From the NCBI GenBank assembly GCA_947489685.1, contig CANLEM010000002.1:124001-188000 (forward strand): 64,000 nucleotides of DNA, in the 5' to 3' direction. The translations under genes and the position numbers were made by a program. Source of the stretch: an uncultured Aquimarina sp. (GTDB taxonomy: Bacteria > Bacteroidota > Bacteroidia > Flavobacteriales > Flavobacteriaceae). Each line of letters starts with the position of its first letter. The first letter of the stretch is position 1. The notes under the pieces were generated by a model. The model was not told the origin of the DNA. It did not search any database and saw only the letters and a program-made list of their open reading frames with translations. Below are positions 36,485 to 45,544 of this stretch, piece after piece.

Positions 36485-38452
36485 ATGAAAAAAAACATAT
36501 ATATCTGTTTGATACTATGCATCGGTTGGATGAGTTTTGTAAATGCCCAAGCGATTGTATTAGACGAACTCGTAAAAGCAGGAGATTTAACACTATTTCC
36601 AAGTATTTATAACCAGAATGAGTACTATTATCTTTCTGATCAGGTAAGACTGGCAAAAGATGATAATGGTAAGCCTCAATTTTCGTTCCTTCGTTGGGTA
36701 GAAAATCAAAGTACGACTACCGAAGATAACTACAAGGATACCGAAGGAGCCGGAGGTGGCATTGTTACTGCACTAGTAGAACTAAAAGTATCTGACGAAC
36801 AAAAGCAGGAGGCAGAACAAGAATTAAGGAGAATTAATCCTCGAGGAAAAATCAAGGGACCCGTGATGTATCGAGGAGGAACTGTTGCATTGGTTTCGGC
36901 ATTTAATGCCGAAAACGAAGAATTTTCGCAGCAAGTATTGGGATTAGGGCCGGCTCCGGTTTTGGATGGTCAAAAAGCCTCGGTGTCGATACAATTGACC
37001 AAAAAAGGCTCTAAAATTCTTTGGGAATCCTTTAAAACCAATACTCCAAATATTGTTTTTAAGTTTAATATGGAAATTGAAGGATATAACTCTCCTATCA
37101 AAGCTAAGGTAAATTTCAAGTGGGAAAAAATATACGAACACAAGAATTTTCAAGCGGGTGTAGCTACCCCTGTATTATCCGCAGAAATTGATGCTGCGAT
37201 GGATGAAATGATGGAAAACAATACCATTTCGATCACAGAAATAGGTGAAGATGAAGATTTTGATGAAATACGTAATATGGTGATGGAGATTGTTAGAACA
37301 GAAATGTTCGAATCTCAAGAAAACTCAACCACCCCATCCTTATCAGAGCTCACTTCAGGAAGCGGTAGCAGACCAAGCATGCTAGATCGTGCTACCGCAC
37401 TTCTGAATCAGCAACGACAAGATTATAATAATCAAGTAAGAGCGGCAAATATTGCATCATCAAATACTCCTACTCCAAGAAGTCCTAATAATTCAAACAC
37501 CACATCTGGAACTGAAGACAATGACGATCATGAAGATACGGCAGATAACGAAAGTGATGACATCGAACCTCGTGCAGGAACAGCTGTAAGAAGAGCTAGT
37601 CCCGAAGATGAGCCTTCGACAGTACCACCATACCAACCACGAGAAACTAATGAACCCCAAGCTCCTTCGATTGCCATTGCAGCAGCTTTTAGATTTAAAA
37701 GTGTTAAAAAAACTGGAACATTTAATCTAAATATGGAAAAATCCTTACCCCGTAATCAAGTGATCAATTTTGATGAAGGGATTGGACGTATAAAATGTAA
37801 AGACTGTTTTCATATGGTAAATCTGGATGATCCCCTATACAAACAAAGAGAAATTGTTGCATTTGTAGATGGTTTCAACACCGACGATTTTGGGCAGTTT
37901 GTCAATTTCGTAAGTGTATTATTAAAGAAAAAACATGAAAATGGCCAGATTACACAACGGGAGATAAGAATTGATCGTAACAATTTTAGCAATGGTAATC
38001 TTTTCAAATTTGACCCATACGGATGGAAAGGTGATAAGAATAGAGGCAAATGGTTGGAATACGATTACAAAACTACCTGGAGCTTTTTTGGAGGTCATGA
38101 AGTCTCTACACCATGGAGCAAGAGAGAAGCTGGCTCTATAGCCTTAGCGCCCCCTTTTCAGAAAAAAGATGTTTATATCGAAATAGACGACACTTTAAAA
38201 GAAGATTATCAAGTTCGTTTTGCAGAGGTCAAATTGTATTACCCTCAAGGCGAAAAAGAAAAAGTAGAACGTATTCGTATTGATCTAAACAAAGATGAGC
38301 TTTCTAAGCGTATTGGTATTATTCAGGCAGATGATCAATTGCAATACGAGTATGAGGTAAAATGGCATATTAAAGGAAGGTCTCCTATTACTCAAGCTCG
38401 CACGGCAACCTCGGATGAGACTATTTTCTTAAGTGATATTGGTCAATTTTAA
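36485..38452 (+). CDS. Secreted YYYLP-family paralog D with acidic linker (655 aa)
   Basis: I chose the ATG at 36485 (MKKNIYICLILCIGWMSFVN, a signal peptide ending NAQ); an in-frame start at 36419 would lie inside the previous gene and lack a signal. Family motifs: YYYLSDQVRLAK, FSFLRWVENQ, GGGIVTALVELKV, KGPVMYRGG and LGPAPVLDG. A low-complexity acidic Asn/Ser/Glu/Asp linker follows (about residues 295-395), then PLYKQREIVAFVD, VNFVSVLLKKK and YDYKTTWSFFG. A CKDC pair (about residue 438) may form a local disulfide. The long linker is the main difference from paralogs A-C. Confidence 0.75.
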   Translation: MKKNIYICLILCIGWMSFVNAQAIVLDELVKAGDLTLFPSIYNQNEYYYLSDQVRLAKDDNGKPQFSFLRWVENQSTTTEDNYKDTEGAGGGIVTALVELKVSDEQKQEAEQELRRINPRGKIKGPVMYRGGTVALVSAFNAENEEFSQQVLGLGPAPVLDGQKASVSIQLTKKGSKILWESFKTNTPNIVFKFNMEIEGYNSPIKAKVNFKWEKIYEHKNFQAGVATPVLSAEIDAAMDEMMENNTISITEIGEDEDFDEIRNMVMEIVRTEMFESQENSTTPSLSELTSGSGSRPSMLDRATALLNQQRQDYNNQVRAANIASSNTPTPRSPNNSNTTSGTEDNDDHEDTADNESDDIEPRAGTAVRRASPEDEPSTVPPYQPRETNEPQAPSIAIAAAFRFKSVKKTGTFNLNMEKSLPRNQVINFDEGIGRIKCKDCFHMVNLDDPLYKQREIVAFVDGFNTDDFGQFVNFVSVLLKKKHENGQITQREIRIDRNNFSNGNLFKFDPYGWKGDKNRGKWLEYDYKTTWSFFGGHEVSTPWSKREAGSIALAPPFQKKDVYIEIDDTLKEDYQVRFAEVKLYYPQGEKEKVERIRIDLNKDELSKRIGIIQADDQLQYEYEVKWHIKGRSPITQARTATSDETIFLSDIGQF

Positions 38453-38465
38453 AATAGTAGAAAAC

Positions 38466-39992
38466 ATGAAAATCAACATAAATTATAAAATCATTTTATT
38501 CTTATTTCTGACAACATATATTATTGGACAGGAATCAAATACCAATGGTTTTTTGCGAGATCACTTAATGATATATTATGTCGAGGATCCCTCATCTGAT
38601 CAATATAGACTAGTAAATCCAGGTGAAATTACTTCAGAAAGAAATCTATTTGGAGGTCACCCCCAAATGGAAGTAGCCCAACAACTGATCAGGTCAATTT
38701 TTTCTCCAGGAGACAACCAGGAATATCAACAAACCGTAATTGAAATTATTAGAAATTACGAGAAACCAGTAGCGCTGTTCTTATATAGTAATGAAGGACC
38801 TCTTGATGAAGCTGTTGCTTCAGAAAATTGGACGAATTGTATCGAATCAGGCCATTTTACCTCTTGTGTAACCATCGAAGCTGATGATGAGTATGCTCGT
38901 ATAGTACATTATGGAGGCCATCAAATGAATAATGATGGAATCGAATTGGCCAAAAATCGATTGCTTTCGTTACTTGGTTCGGATACTAATTCTTCATCAG
39001 AAGCTCAAAACGGTGTTACCTTAACATTTTATACCAATTATGTAAATGCAAACACAGCATTTACATCAAATTCTCATGCAGAGTTTGAGCGATATGCTAG
39101 AAAGTTCTCTAAGCAACATAATGCAGTCGCTTTAAATGGCCGGAATATTATAAATGGTGAGAATGCTGCCATACCCATACTTACTGTTCAGGAAATAATT
39201 GATAGATCAACAGAGATTATAACACGATTAAGGGAAACAACAAATAATCCTTCTCTTAAAATACAAACTCTGGCCATACTCACACATGGATTAACAAATT
39301 ATGTGAATTTTGGTAATCACAACATCATAGCGGTTAATGAAAGCATCGCTAGGCAAAAAAATCGAAATCAGCCGCCTGATGCTTATGAAACTGCAGCAAC
39401 CTTTGCCAATGGTATACATCCAATTCTTACATCTAATGCCAGTATAATTCTATACGCTTGTTTATCTGGTAGTTCGGTGTCTGATGATGTATGGGAAAAC
39501 AGAAACACTGCCAATATTCGTGCTCGCGATCAGGATTTTTCGACCGCTGGAGAGGGTTCTATTGGCAAAGCAATTAAAAATCATCTCAATACTGGCGGAA
39601 ACAATCGCCAGGTCTGGGCACATCGAACCACAGCACACACCGTTGGCAACCCTGTTTGGAGAGTTTTTAAAGGCCCTAACACCAGTGGAAGGCCTTATGA
39701 GGATTTACCATTTATTAAACATCATCCTATATTCTCTTCTTGGGGAAGAAACCATCTTACTGCCAAAGTAAACGAATTGCTAAATACACGTAATTCTTCA
39801 CCAAGCAGTAGCGATAATATAAGTATTTGGATTGCTCAGGAAATTCCTTTTGTACCAGATTCTTTATTTCCTTTGGTAACAAGTGAACCAAATTCTTATC
39901 GAAATTCGAGAGACTATCATTTTAAAGAAGGTCTAGTCGAATGGTTTACCAATCGATGGATCTCTCAAAACCCTAATGCATCTTCAAATTAA
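38466..39992 (+). CDS. Secreted protein with shared N-terminal module and caspase-like His/Cys pair
   Basis: The start is the ATG at 38466 (MKININYKIILFLFLTTYII, signal peptide ending GQ). Residues about 25-180 are clearly homologous to the next gene's N-terminus (IYYVEDP, FGGHPQMEVAQQLIRSIF, NWTNCIESGHF, ARIVHYGGHQMN). The C-terminal part (about 200-508) has LAILTHGL with H274 and IILYACLSGS with C332, the spacing and strand context seen in clan CD cysteine peptidases such as CHAT or caspase-like folds. It also has VWAHRTTAHTVGNPVWRVF. The peptidase idea is inference from motifs. The gene is 14 bp after paralog D and 12 bp before the next gene. Confidence 0.7.
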   Translation: MKININYKIILFLFLTTYIIGQESNTNGFLRDHLMIYYVEDPSSDQYRLVNPGEITSERNLFGGHPQMEVAQQLIRSIFSPGDNQEYQQTVIEIIRNYEKPVALFLYSNEGPLDEAVASENWTNCIESGHFTSCVTIEADDEYARIVHYGGHQMNNDGIELAKNRLLSLLGSDTNSSSEAQNGVTLTFYTNYVNANTAFTSNSHAEFERYARKFSKQHNAVALNGRNIINGENAAIPILTVQEIIDRSTEIITRLRETTNNPSLKIQTLAILTHGLTNYVNFGNHNIIAVNESIARQKNRNQPPDAYETAATFANGIHPILTSNASIILYACLSGSSVSDDVWENRNTANIRARDQDFSTAGEGSIGKAIKNHLNTGGNNRQVWAHRTTAHTVGNPVWRVFKGPNTSGRPYEDLPFIKHHPIFSSWGRNHLTAKVNELLNTRNSSPSSSDNISIWIAQEIPFVPDSLFPLVTSEPNSYRNSRDYHFKEGLVEWFTNRWISQNPNASSN

Positions 39993-40003
39993 AAACAAAT
40001 AAC

Positions 40004-41275
40004 ATGAAAAATTCAATATATATTAACGTACAGTATATCATACTTCTTTGCATGTTAAGTTGCTATCAAATTGGGATGGCACAGGATGGGAGTAACGATT
40101 CATCTATAATTTCTCAAAGACTTAGGGTATATTATGTAGAAAATCCAAATACAAATAATGAATCGAGGCGAGTTGATATTAGTAATTCTAGTTCAATTTT
40201 TGGGTCCAATCCCAATATGCAAATCGCACAACAACTAGTACAAGCAATTTTTCAAGAAAATGAACAACAGTCCGAGTTTCATGAAAGTATAACAACTACA
40301 GTAAGGGGATTTAGAGAACGAGTAGCTATCTTTTTTTACGATGATACCGATGGTCTTACTAATAATGAAGTATCAAATACCTGGGTGAATTGTATCCGAA
40401 GTAATCATTTCTTTATTTGTGGTACTCAAGAACACGGTGATGATTATGAACGTATTGTACATCTGGGAGCCCACCAAATGAACAGCTTGGGACTAGCCAG
40501 GACGCAAGCACAATTCTTGAGAGTTTTGAGAGGTGCCAGCGGAAATACAGGCTGGTATGATCGTGTTCCCGAAAGTGAAGCCTCTGCTTCGGCCTTTGAA
40601 GTATGCGCTCCTTTTAAACGAAATTATGAAGAATTTCGGCAATCTGTTGTTCGTAACTCTGCCGAACTAAGAAGGGGAATGATCTACAGAAGTGACTCTT
40701 TACATGCCGGTACAGTGATTGATAGAAGACCAGATCTACGACACATCCATAGAGGCTATATGCGAATTGGTTTTAGAGAGGGACAAGAAGTTTGTCTATC
40801 CGGAAACATCGTTAGAGACTCCCGTAGATATGTGCTTTTTATTCGTTTTAGCACGCGTAGTGAAGAACATACTTTTGAGGATGATCATGTACGCTCAGAA
40901 CATAGTGAGGATCGGCAACAAAGAATACGACAACGTATGGAACGGATTGTTACCCGCATGGGACCTTCGAGGTTACCTCCCAGGGGTACTGGTGAATCCG
41001 GAAGGCTTTCTCATATACAGTTTATGTCTCAATTAACAGGATATAGAAGAGCTTGGGAAAGGTATTTTCAATACGGAAGTATTGATCAAGTAAGATCATG
41101 GGGGTATGCAGAATTTCAACAACCCGGTATGGAGCGGGCAATACGAGAAATGCAATCATTAGATAATCAACCCCAATGGGTAAAAGTAGGAGTTATTCGA
41201 CAACATGAATATATTTTAGAACAAATAGACAATAATATAGAAAGAACCGAACAAAGACTATTAGAAAATAGATGA
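40004..41275 (+). CDS. Secreted protein sharing the N-terminal module, different C-terminus
   Basis: This 423-aa protein has a signal peptide ending in MAQ. A Cys in LCMLSC could also serve as a lipidation site, but the hydrophobic core runs past it. Residues about 30-180 match the previous protein (VYYVENP, FGSNPNMQIAQQLVQAIF, TWVNCIRSNHF, ERIVHLGAHQMN). The rest is unrelated: an Arg-rich, predicted alpha-helical region with FKRNYEEFRQSV and RRAWERYFQYG, ending in a coiled coil. No catalytic motif is evident. The shared-N/variable-C pattern recalls modular secreted effectors, which is inference. Confidence 0.7.
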   Translation: MKNSIYINVQYIILLCMLSCYQIGMAQDGSNDSSIISQRLRVYYVENPNTNNESRRVDISNSSSIFGSNPNMQIAQQLVQAIFQENEQQSEFHESITTTVRGFRERVAIFFYDDTDGLTNNEVSNTWVNCIRSNHFFICGTQEHGDDYERIVHLGAHQMNSLGLARTQAQFLRVLRGASGNTGWYDRVPESEASASAFEVCAPFKRNYEEFRQSVVRNSAELRRGMIYRSDSLHAGTVIDRRPDLRHIHRGYMRIGFREGQEVCLSGNIVRDSRRYVLFIRFSTRSEEHTFEDDHVRSEHSEDRQQRIRQRMERIVTRMGPSRLPPRGTGESGRLSHIQFMSQLTGYRRAWERYFQYGSIDQVRSWGYAEFQQPGMERAIREMQSLDNQPQWVKVGVIRQHEYILEQIDNNIERTEQRLLENR

Positions 41276-41406
41276 ACATAAGATATTAAACCCTTTTAGA
41301 GAACTAAACTTAACTTTTAAAATTATGATGAAATAGCAAAACAAGTTCGCATTTTATTTGTTTTTTTTACCTTTAGGTCAATGTTACCCTTCACCCAGGT
41401 CATTGT

Positions 41407-41979
41407 ATGGTACAAAAATCAGAACTTACTCTCTTTGAATCTTTAAAAAATGGCTCTGACGAGGCTTTTAAAGAAGTTTACCAAAAAAACAAAGCATTAT
41501 TTTTAAGCTTCGCTCGAAAATATGGATTAGGGCAAGATGATTTGTTAGATATATATCAAGATTCGTTTATCACTTTGTTTGAAAATATTCAGAATGGAAA
41601 ATTGGTAAAATTATCTAGCACCTTATCCACCTATTTAATCAGTATCGGAAAATATAAGATTCTAGATAGATTAAGGAAGAATAAACAAAACGTAAACAAC
41701 GAATTGATTCTTGAACTTACTCATCAAAAAGATGATCATTTAGAATCTTTTGAAATCGAAATTGAAGAATTAACTCCTGAAGAAGTACTATTAGAAAAAT
41801 ATTTTAATCAGTTAGGTGAAAAATGTAAAGCTATACTGATTATGTTTTACTATAAAAAATACAGTATTCGGGAGATTATGTCTGCTGGTAAGTACAACTC
41901 TGAAAATGTTGTAAAAAGCCAAAAATCAAGGTGTTTAAAAACACTAAAGCAATTATTCACCAATACCCCAAAACAATGA
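41407..41979 (+). CDS. ECF-type RNA polymerase sigma factor
   Basis: This 190-aa sigma-70 family protein has region 2 around residues 20-95 (DDLLDIYQDSFITLFENI, then LSTYLISIGKYKILDRLRKN) and region 4 around 135-185 (LGEKCKAILIMFYYKKYSI with a helix-turn-helix). It lacks regions 1 and 3, as usual for ECF factors. Its TGA is embedded in the ATGATG start of the downstream gene. The pair resembles Bacteroidota modules in which such sigma factors control nearby TPR-CHAT genes; the regulatory target here is not shown by the sequence. Confidence 0.9.
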   Translation: MVQKSELTLFESLKNGSDEAFKEVYQKNKALFLSFARKYGLGQDDLLDIYQDSFITLFENIQNGKLVKLSSTLSTYLISIGKYKILDRLRKNKQNVNNELILELTHQKDDHLESFEIEIEELTPEEVLLEKYFNQLGEKCKAILIMFYYKKYSIREIMSAGKYNSENVVKSQKSRCLKTLKQLFTNTPKQ

Positions 41980-42710
41980 TGAATAAAGAAGAATTATTAC
42001 ACAAGTATTTTTTGGATGAACTTACATCTGAAGAAGAAACTATGTTTACTACTCTTCTGGAAGATGATGAAGAATTTAAAACCCAGTTTGAATTTGAGAA
42101 GAGTGTACAGCGTGTCATCAAACATAATAAAAGAGTTGATCTAAAAAAGAAAATACAAGGGTTTGAAGAGGAATCAAAAAATGTAAAAAAGGGAAAGATC
42201 ATAAACTGGAAGCCTCTTAGCATAGCCGCATCTATAGCCGTTATTATCTCATTGGGAGTATATATGTATAACACTGTATTTAACCAAAGTACCGAAGAGT
42301 TATTTGCTTCTAATTATGAGAAATACCCAAATACTGTGTCTCCTATTGTACGCAGTGGTACCGAACCACAAACCCCAGAACAAATAGCTTTTGAAGCTTA
42401 TGAAACCGATAACGATACCAAAGCCATTGAGCTTTTTATGGGTCTGAAAGAAAAACCGTATCCAGAATATATAGACTTTTATTTGGCGCAATCTTATTTA
42501 AAAGAAGATCAACTACTAAATGCAATAACGCAATTTCAAAAAGTGATTTCGGCAAACAATCAATTCTCTTCGCCCTCAAAATGGTATTTGGCTCTTGCAT
42601 ATCTTAAAAATAAAGAGATACAAAAAGCCACAGCCACATTAGAAACCATTGTCGAAAAAGAAGGTTATAAAAGTAAAGCGGCCATGGTGCTATTGGAAGC
42701 TATGGATTAG
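41976..42710 (+). CDS. Membrane protein with C-terminal TPRs, putative anti-sigma partner
   Basis: The start is the ATG at 41976 (or 41979), overlapping the sigma-factor stop. The protein begins MMNKEELLHKYFLDELTSEE, the anti-sigma-like N-terminus seen in many Bacteroidota sigma partners. It has one membrane helix at about residues 74-92 (LSIAASIAVIISLGVYMY) and a periplasmic TPR-like region of about 130 residues (ATATLETIVEKEG near the end). A role in holding the sigma factor at the membrane is inferred from context and topology. Its 3' end overlaps the convergent CHAT gene by 11 bp. Confidence 0.8.
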   Translation: MMNKEELLHKYFLDELTSEEETMFTTLLEDDEEFKTQFEFEKSVQRVIKHNKRVDLKKKIQGFEEESKNVKKGKIINWKPLSIAASIAVIISLGVYMYNTVFNQSTEELFASNYEKYPNTVSPIVRSGTEPQTPEQIAFEAYETDNDTKAIELFMGLKEKPYPEYIDFYLAQSYLKEDQLLNAITQFQKVISANNQFSSPSKWYLALAYLKNKEIQKATATLETIVEKEGYKSKAAMVLLEAMD

Positions 42711-45471
42711 CTTTTTTTCTAAGAAATAAAATCGTTATTAAAATTAAGATTACTCCAAAAACAATCCATGTCCCATAATTATATATAAAATTAGAAGTCT
42801 TTATCGGCGTATTATCTCCAATAACAATTAAACCTCCCCAATACGATGGAGGTATACTATTACCGTATTTATTAAGATATGCCAATTTAGCTTCTCTCAA
42901 TGCTGCAGATTTGGTTAAACCTTTATTTATACCCTTAAAAAAATCAACAATCAAATCTTTACTAGTTTTATCGCTTATTGACCATAACGAAGAAACCACA
43001 CTCTTGGCACCGGTATGAAAAAACCCTCTAGCCAAACTCATTACACCTTCTCCTTTTTTAAGTTCACCTAGAGAGGTATTACATGCACTTAATACTACCA
43101 TGTCTGCTTGGTTTTTGGATGCATAAATTTCATTAAGATATACCTTATCATTATTAAAAGCAATCCAATGATTTCCGGACTCATCTATATCTGCATGAGT
43201 AGAAAGGTGGATAATTTTATAATCTTTCATTCGATCTATCCATTCATTTTTTTTGGCTTCATCACCCTGCAATATAGTTCCGCTATAAATCGCTTGCACC
43301 TCATCTATCTCGGCTTGGCTAAAATGAAGCGTTTTTAATCCTAAAGTTTCAAATTGAATGGGAGCTACTCCTAAATAATCCTTATTTGGGGTATTTTTCA
43401 TTCGTTCTTTACTATCTAGATATGACATTGAATACGCATATCTTATTTCTGTATCTTCGATAAGGTATTTAGTATGCTCTGGGTCCACCACCAGAGTCTC
43501 AAAAGGAATCTGCTGCAATGTATAATCTGGTATAATCGTTAGTTTTTTTTCTTTAATATTATCATAAATTTCTTGAGGAAGAAGTGTTTTAAAAACTTGA
43601 TTTGAAACTTTAGCCAAACTTTTCATTTCTTTGGCGTTTGAAATCAGACTTGATAATCTTTCATAAAGTTCTATAATCGATGCATTCAATTTCTCTGTAT
43701 TCTCTAGTTCATAAAACAAAGGCCCTTCGGAGGTATTAAGAATTGCATAACCACTATCTTTATTGAGGATATACTGCAGTATTGTTTCATCTTGACTAAT
43801 GTATTTTTCTTTAATACTGGGGTAAGGTAATATCTCTACTCTTTTTTTAAGTGCTGCATATTCGGGAAAAGCAATCGTAAGAGAATCTACAAATTGATTA
43901 TATTTCCTTTTATGATTATAAATATCATCTTTTAATATCGCTAATGTATCTTTTGATCGCTCTAAGTTGTTTTGTAATGTGTTCTCGGCTAGCAAAATTG
44001 ATCGCTTTAATTTAAACTCTTGCTTAGCAATCTCATCTGGTAATTTCGAGATTTCTTTGGCTTGCTCTCGGGTAACATTTTCTAGCAACAACAATGCCTT
44101 ATTTCTTTCCATAAAATAATAGGCTTCTTCAGGCTTGCGCAATAGATAACAAGTTTTGACTGCCTGCATATATAGTTTTGCACCTTGTTCTCGCCAAAAT
44201 AATTTGGATTGATACTCTGTACTTTCATGTCGAATAACATCCACTAATTGATCCGCAATTTTAAAAGTCTTTAATGCATGATTAAGGTGAGAAATATCAT
44301 CATCATATTCATAATATTGTATCCAACCATTGGCTTTGGTTACCAAATGATTTAGCAACGAAATTTTATTAGAAGAAAGTTCTACCTCTTCTCTTATTGG
44401 CGTTTCATCAAATTGTATGTTTTTGGTTTTATCTATCTCATAGATAATTGCTTTTTGATAATTGAACAATGCTTTATTGAACTCTTTTTTTGCAACATAA
44501 AGATCTCCTAGGTTATTATATGGGTCGCTATAATTATTATCATATGATATTGACTTTCTTAAATTTGATAGCGCGTTCTCAAAATCAGCTTTTTTAAACT
44601 GACAAAGACCTATACTGTTATATACTCGTGCTAAATTCCCTGATCTTAAGTTGCTAGAATCTTTCAGGATCTGTTCGTAGCTTTTTATTGCCTCTTTATA
44701 CTTACCAGTTTTCAGTAATGTATTACCCTCAATCTGATGTATGCTATTTTTTAAAACAACATTAATTTTAGGCTCTTTTTGCAATAAAGAATCAGCTTTG
44801 GATAAATGATATTGGATATTACTCTCAAATTCTTTATACCCCATTAGAGCATATATTTCAGCTCTTAGGATGTATACATCGCTTAAATTTCGACGTTCTT
44901 TTTTTTCTAAAACTCTTTTCTTCTCGTAAAATGTACAAAATTTACCTAATTGCTCAAGTGCTTTATAAAAATCACCAGTATATCGATATTGTTTCCCTAA
45001 CTCGCGATGTCCACTTAAAATTTTGCGCTTGTCCTTACCTTTATTTATTAATACTTTATACATCCTTATGCTTTCATAAGGGTTGTCATTTCTGGAGTTA
45101 AAATAGCCTAGATTATACAGCGTTTTCTCTAACGAACCTTTTTCTAAACTATCTTGTAAGATTTTATCCTTAATCTCAAATGATCTATAGGTAACTGAAA
45201 TTGCATTGGTTAAATCTTCTTTATTTCTACTACGCCACCATTTTTTAAAATACCACTTACTCCCTAAATCATGATAACAATCTGCTAAAACTTTAGGTGG
45301 TATTTTTTTAGATGTAATGTGATCAAAAAAAGAGTCAATTTTATGTTGTCTTATTTCTACAGAGTTATCCTCCGAAATAATATTCAACAAATTTTGATGA
45401 TAACCTTGACTCCAATTTTGAAAAATAGAAAATAAGAAAAACAGACCCCAAAATATCTTTACCTTTTTCAT
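42700..45471 (-). CDS. TPR-CHAT protein with signal peptide and C-terminal membrane anchor
   Basis: This 923-aa protein has an N-terminal signal peptide (MKKVKIFWGLFFLFSIFQNW) and many TPR repeats (about 50-360, for example GLCQFKKADFENALSNLRKS). A helical region and a C-terminal CHAT domain (about 600-885) follow, with the putative catalytic dyad H759 (IIHLSTHADID) and C797 (VVLSACNTS). It ends with a membrane helix plus basic tail (FGVILILITILFLRKKANP). CHAT domains are caspase-like cysteine peptidases. The topology puts the domain outside the cytoplasm, anchored to the inner membrane, unlike the soluble TPR-CHAT proteins of some type III CRISPR systems. A subtilisin-like gene follows upstream in coordinates. 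Confidence 0.9.
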   Translation of the reverse strand: MKKVKIFWGLFFLFSIFQNWSQGYHQNLLNIISEDNSVEIRQHKIDSFFDHITSKKIPPKVLADCYHDLGSKWYFKKWWRSRNKEDLTNAISVTYRSFEIKDKILQDSLEKGSLEKTLYNLGYFNSRNDNPYESIRMYKVLINKGKDKRKILSGHRELGKQYRYTGDFYKALEQLGKFCTFYEKKRVLEKKERRNLSDVYILRAEIYALMGYKEFESNIQYHLSKADSLLQKEPKINVVLKNSIHQIEGNTLLKTGKYKEAIKSYEQILKDSSNLRSGNLARVYNSIGLCQFKKADFENALSNLRKSISYDNNYSDPYNNLGDLYVAKKEFNKALFNYQKAIIYEIDKTKNIQFDETPIREEVELSSNKISLLNHLVTKANGWIQYYEYDDDISHLNHALKTFKIADQLVDVIRHESTEYQSKLFWREQGAKLYMQAVKTCYLLRKPEEAYYFMERNKALLLLENVTREQAKEISKLPDEIAKQEFKLKRSILLAENTLQNNLERSKDTLAILKDDIYNHKRKYNQFVDSLTIAFPEYAALKKRVEILPYPSIKEKYISQDETILQYILNKDSGYAILNTSEGPLFYELENTEKLNASIIELYERLSSLISNAKEMKSLAKVSNQVFKTLLPQEIYDNIKEKKLTIIPDYTLQQIPFETLVVDPEHTKYLIEDTEIRYAYSMSYLDSKERMKNTPNKDYLGVAPIQFETLGLKTLHFSQAEIDEVQAIYSGTILQGDEAKKNEWIDRMKDYKIIHLSTHADIDESGNHWIAFNNDKVYLNEIYASKNQADMVVLSACNTSLGELKKGEGVMSLARGFFHTGAKSVVSSLWSISDKTSKDLIVDFFKGINKGLTKSAALREAKLAYLNKYGNSIPPSYWGGLIVIGDNTPIKTSNFIYNYGTWIVFGVILILITILFLRKKANP

Positions 45472-45544
45472 TTTATGAGTTTTAAATACTCATTTAAAAA
45501 TAAGGTTTTATTTACTAATCTTATACATTTAAGGCATGCGTTCA

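Noticed and set aside
42700-45471. TPR-CHAT protein as a CRISPR (type III-E/Craspase) partner
   Set aside because: It has a signal peptide and C-terminal membrane anchor, and no cas genes or CRISPR repeats are present in the window.
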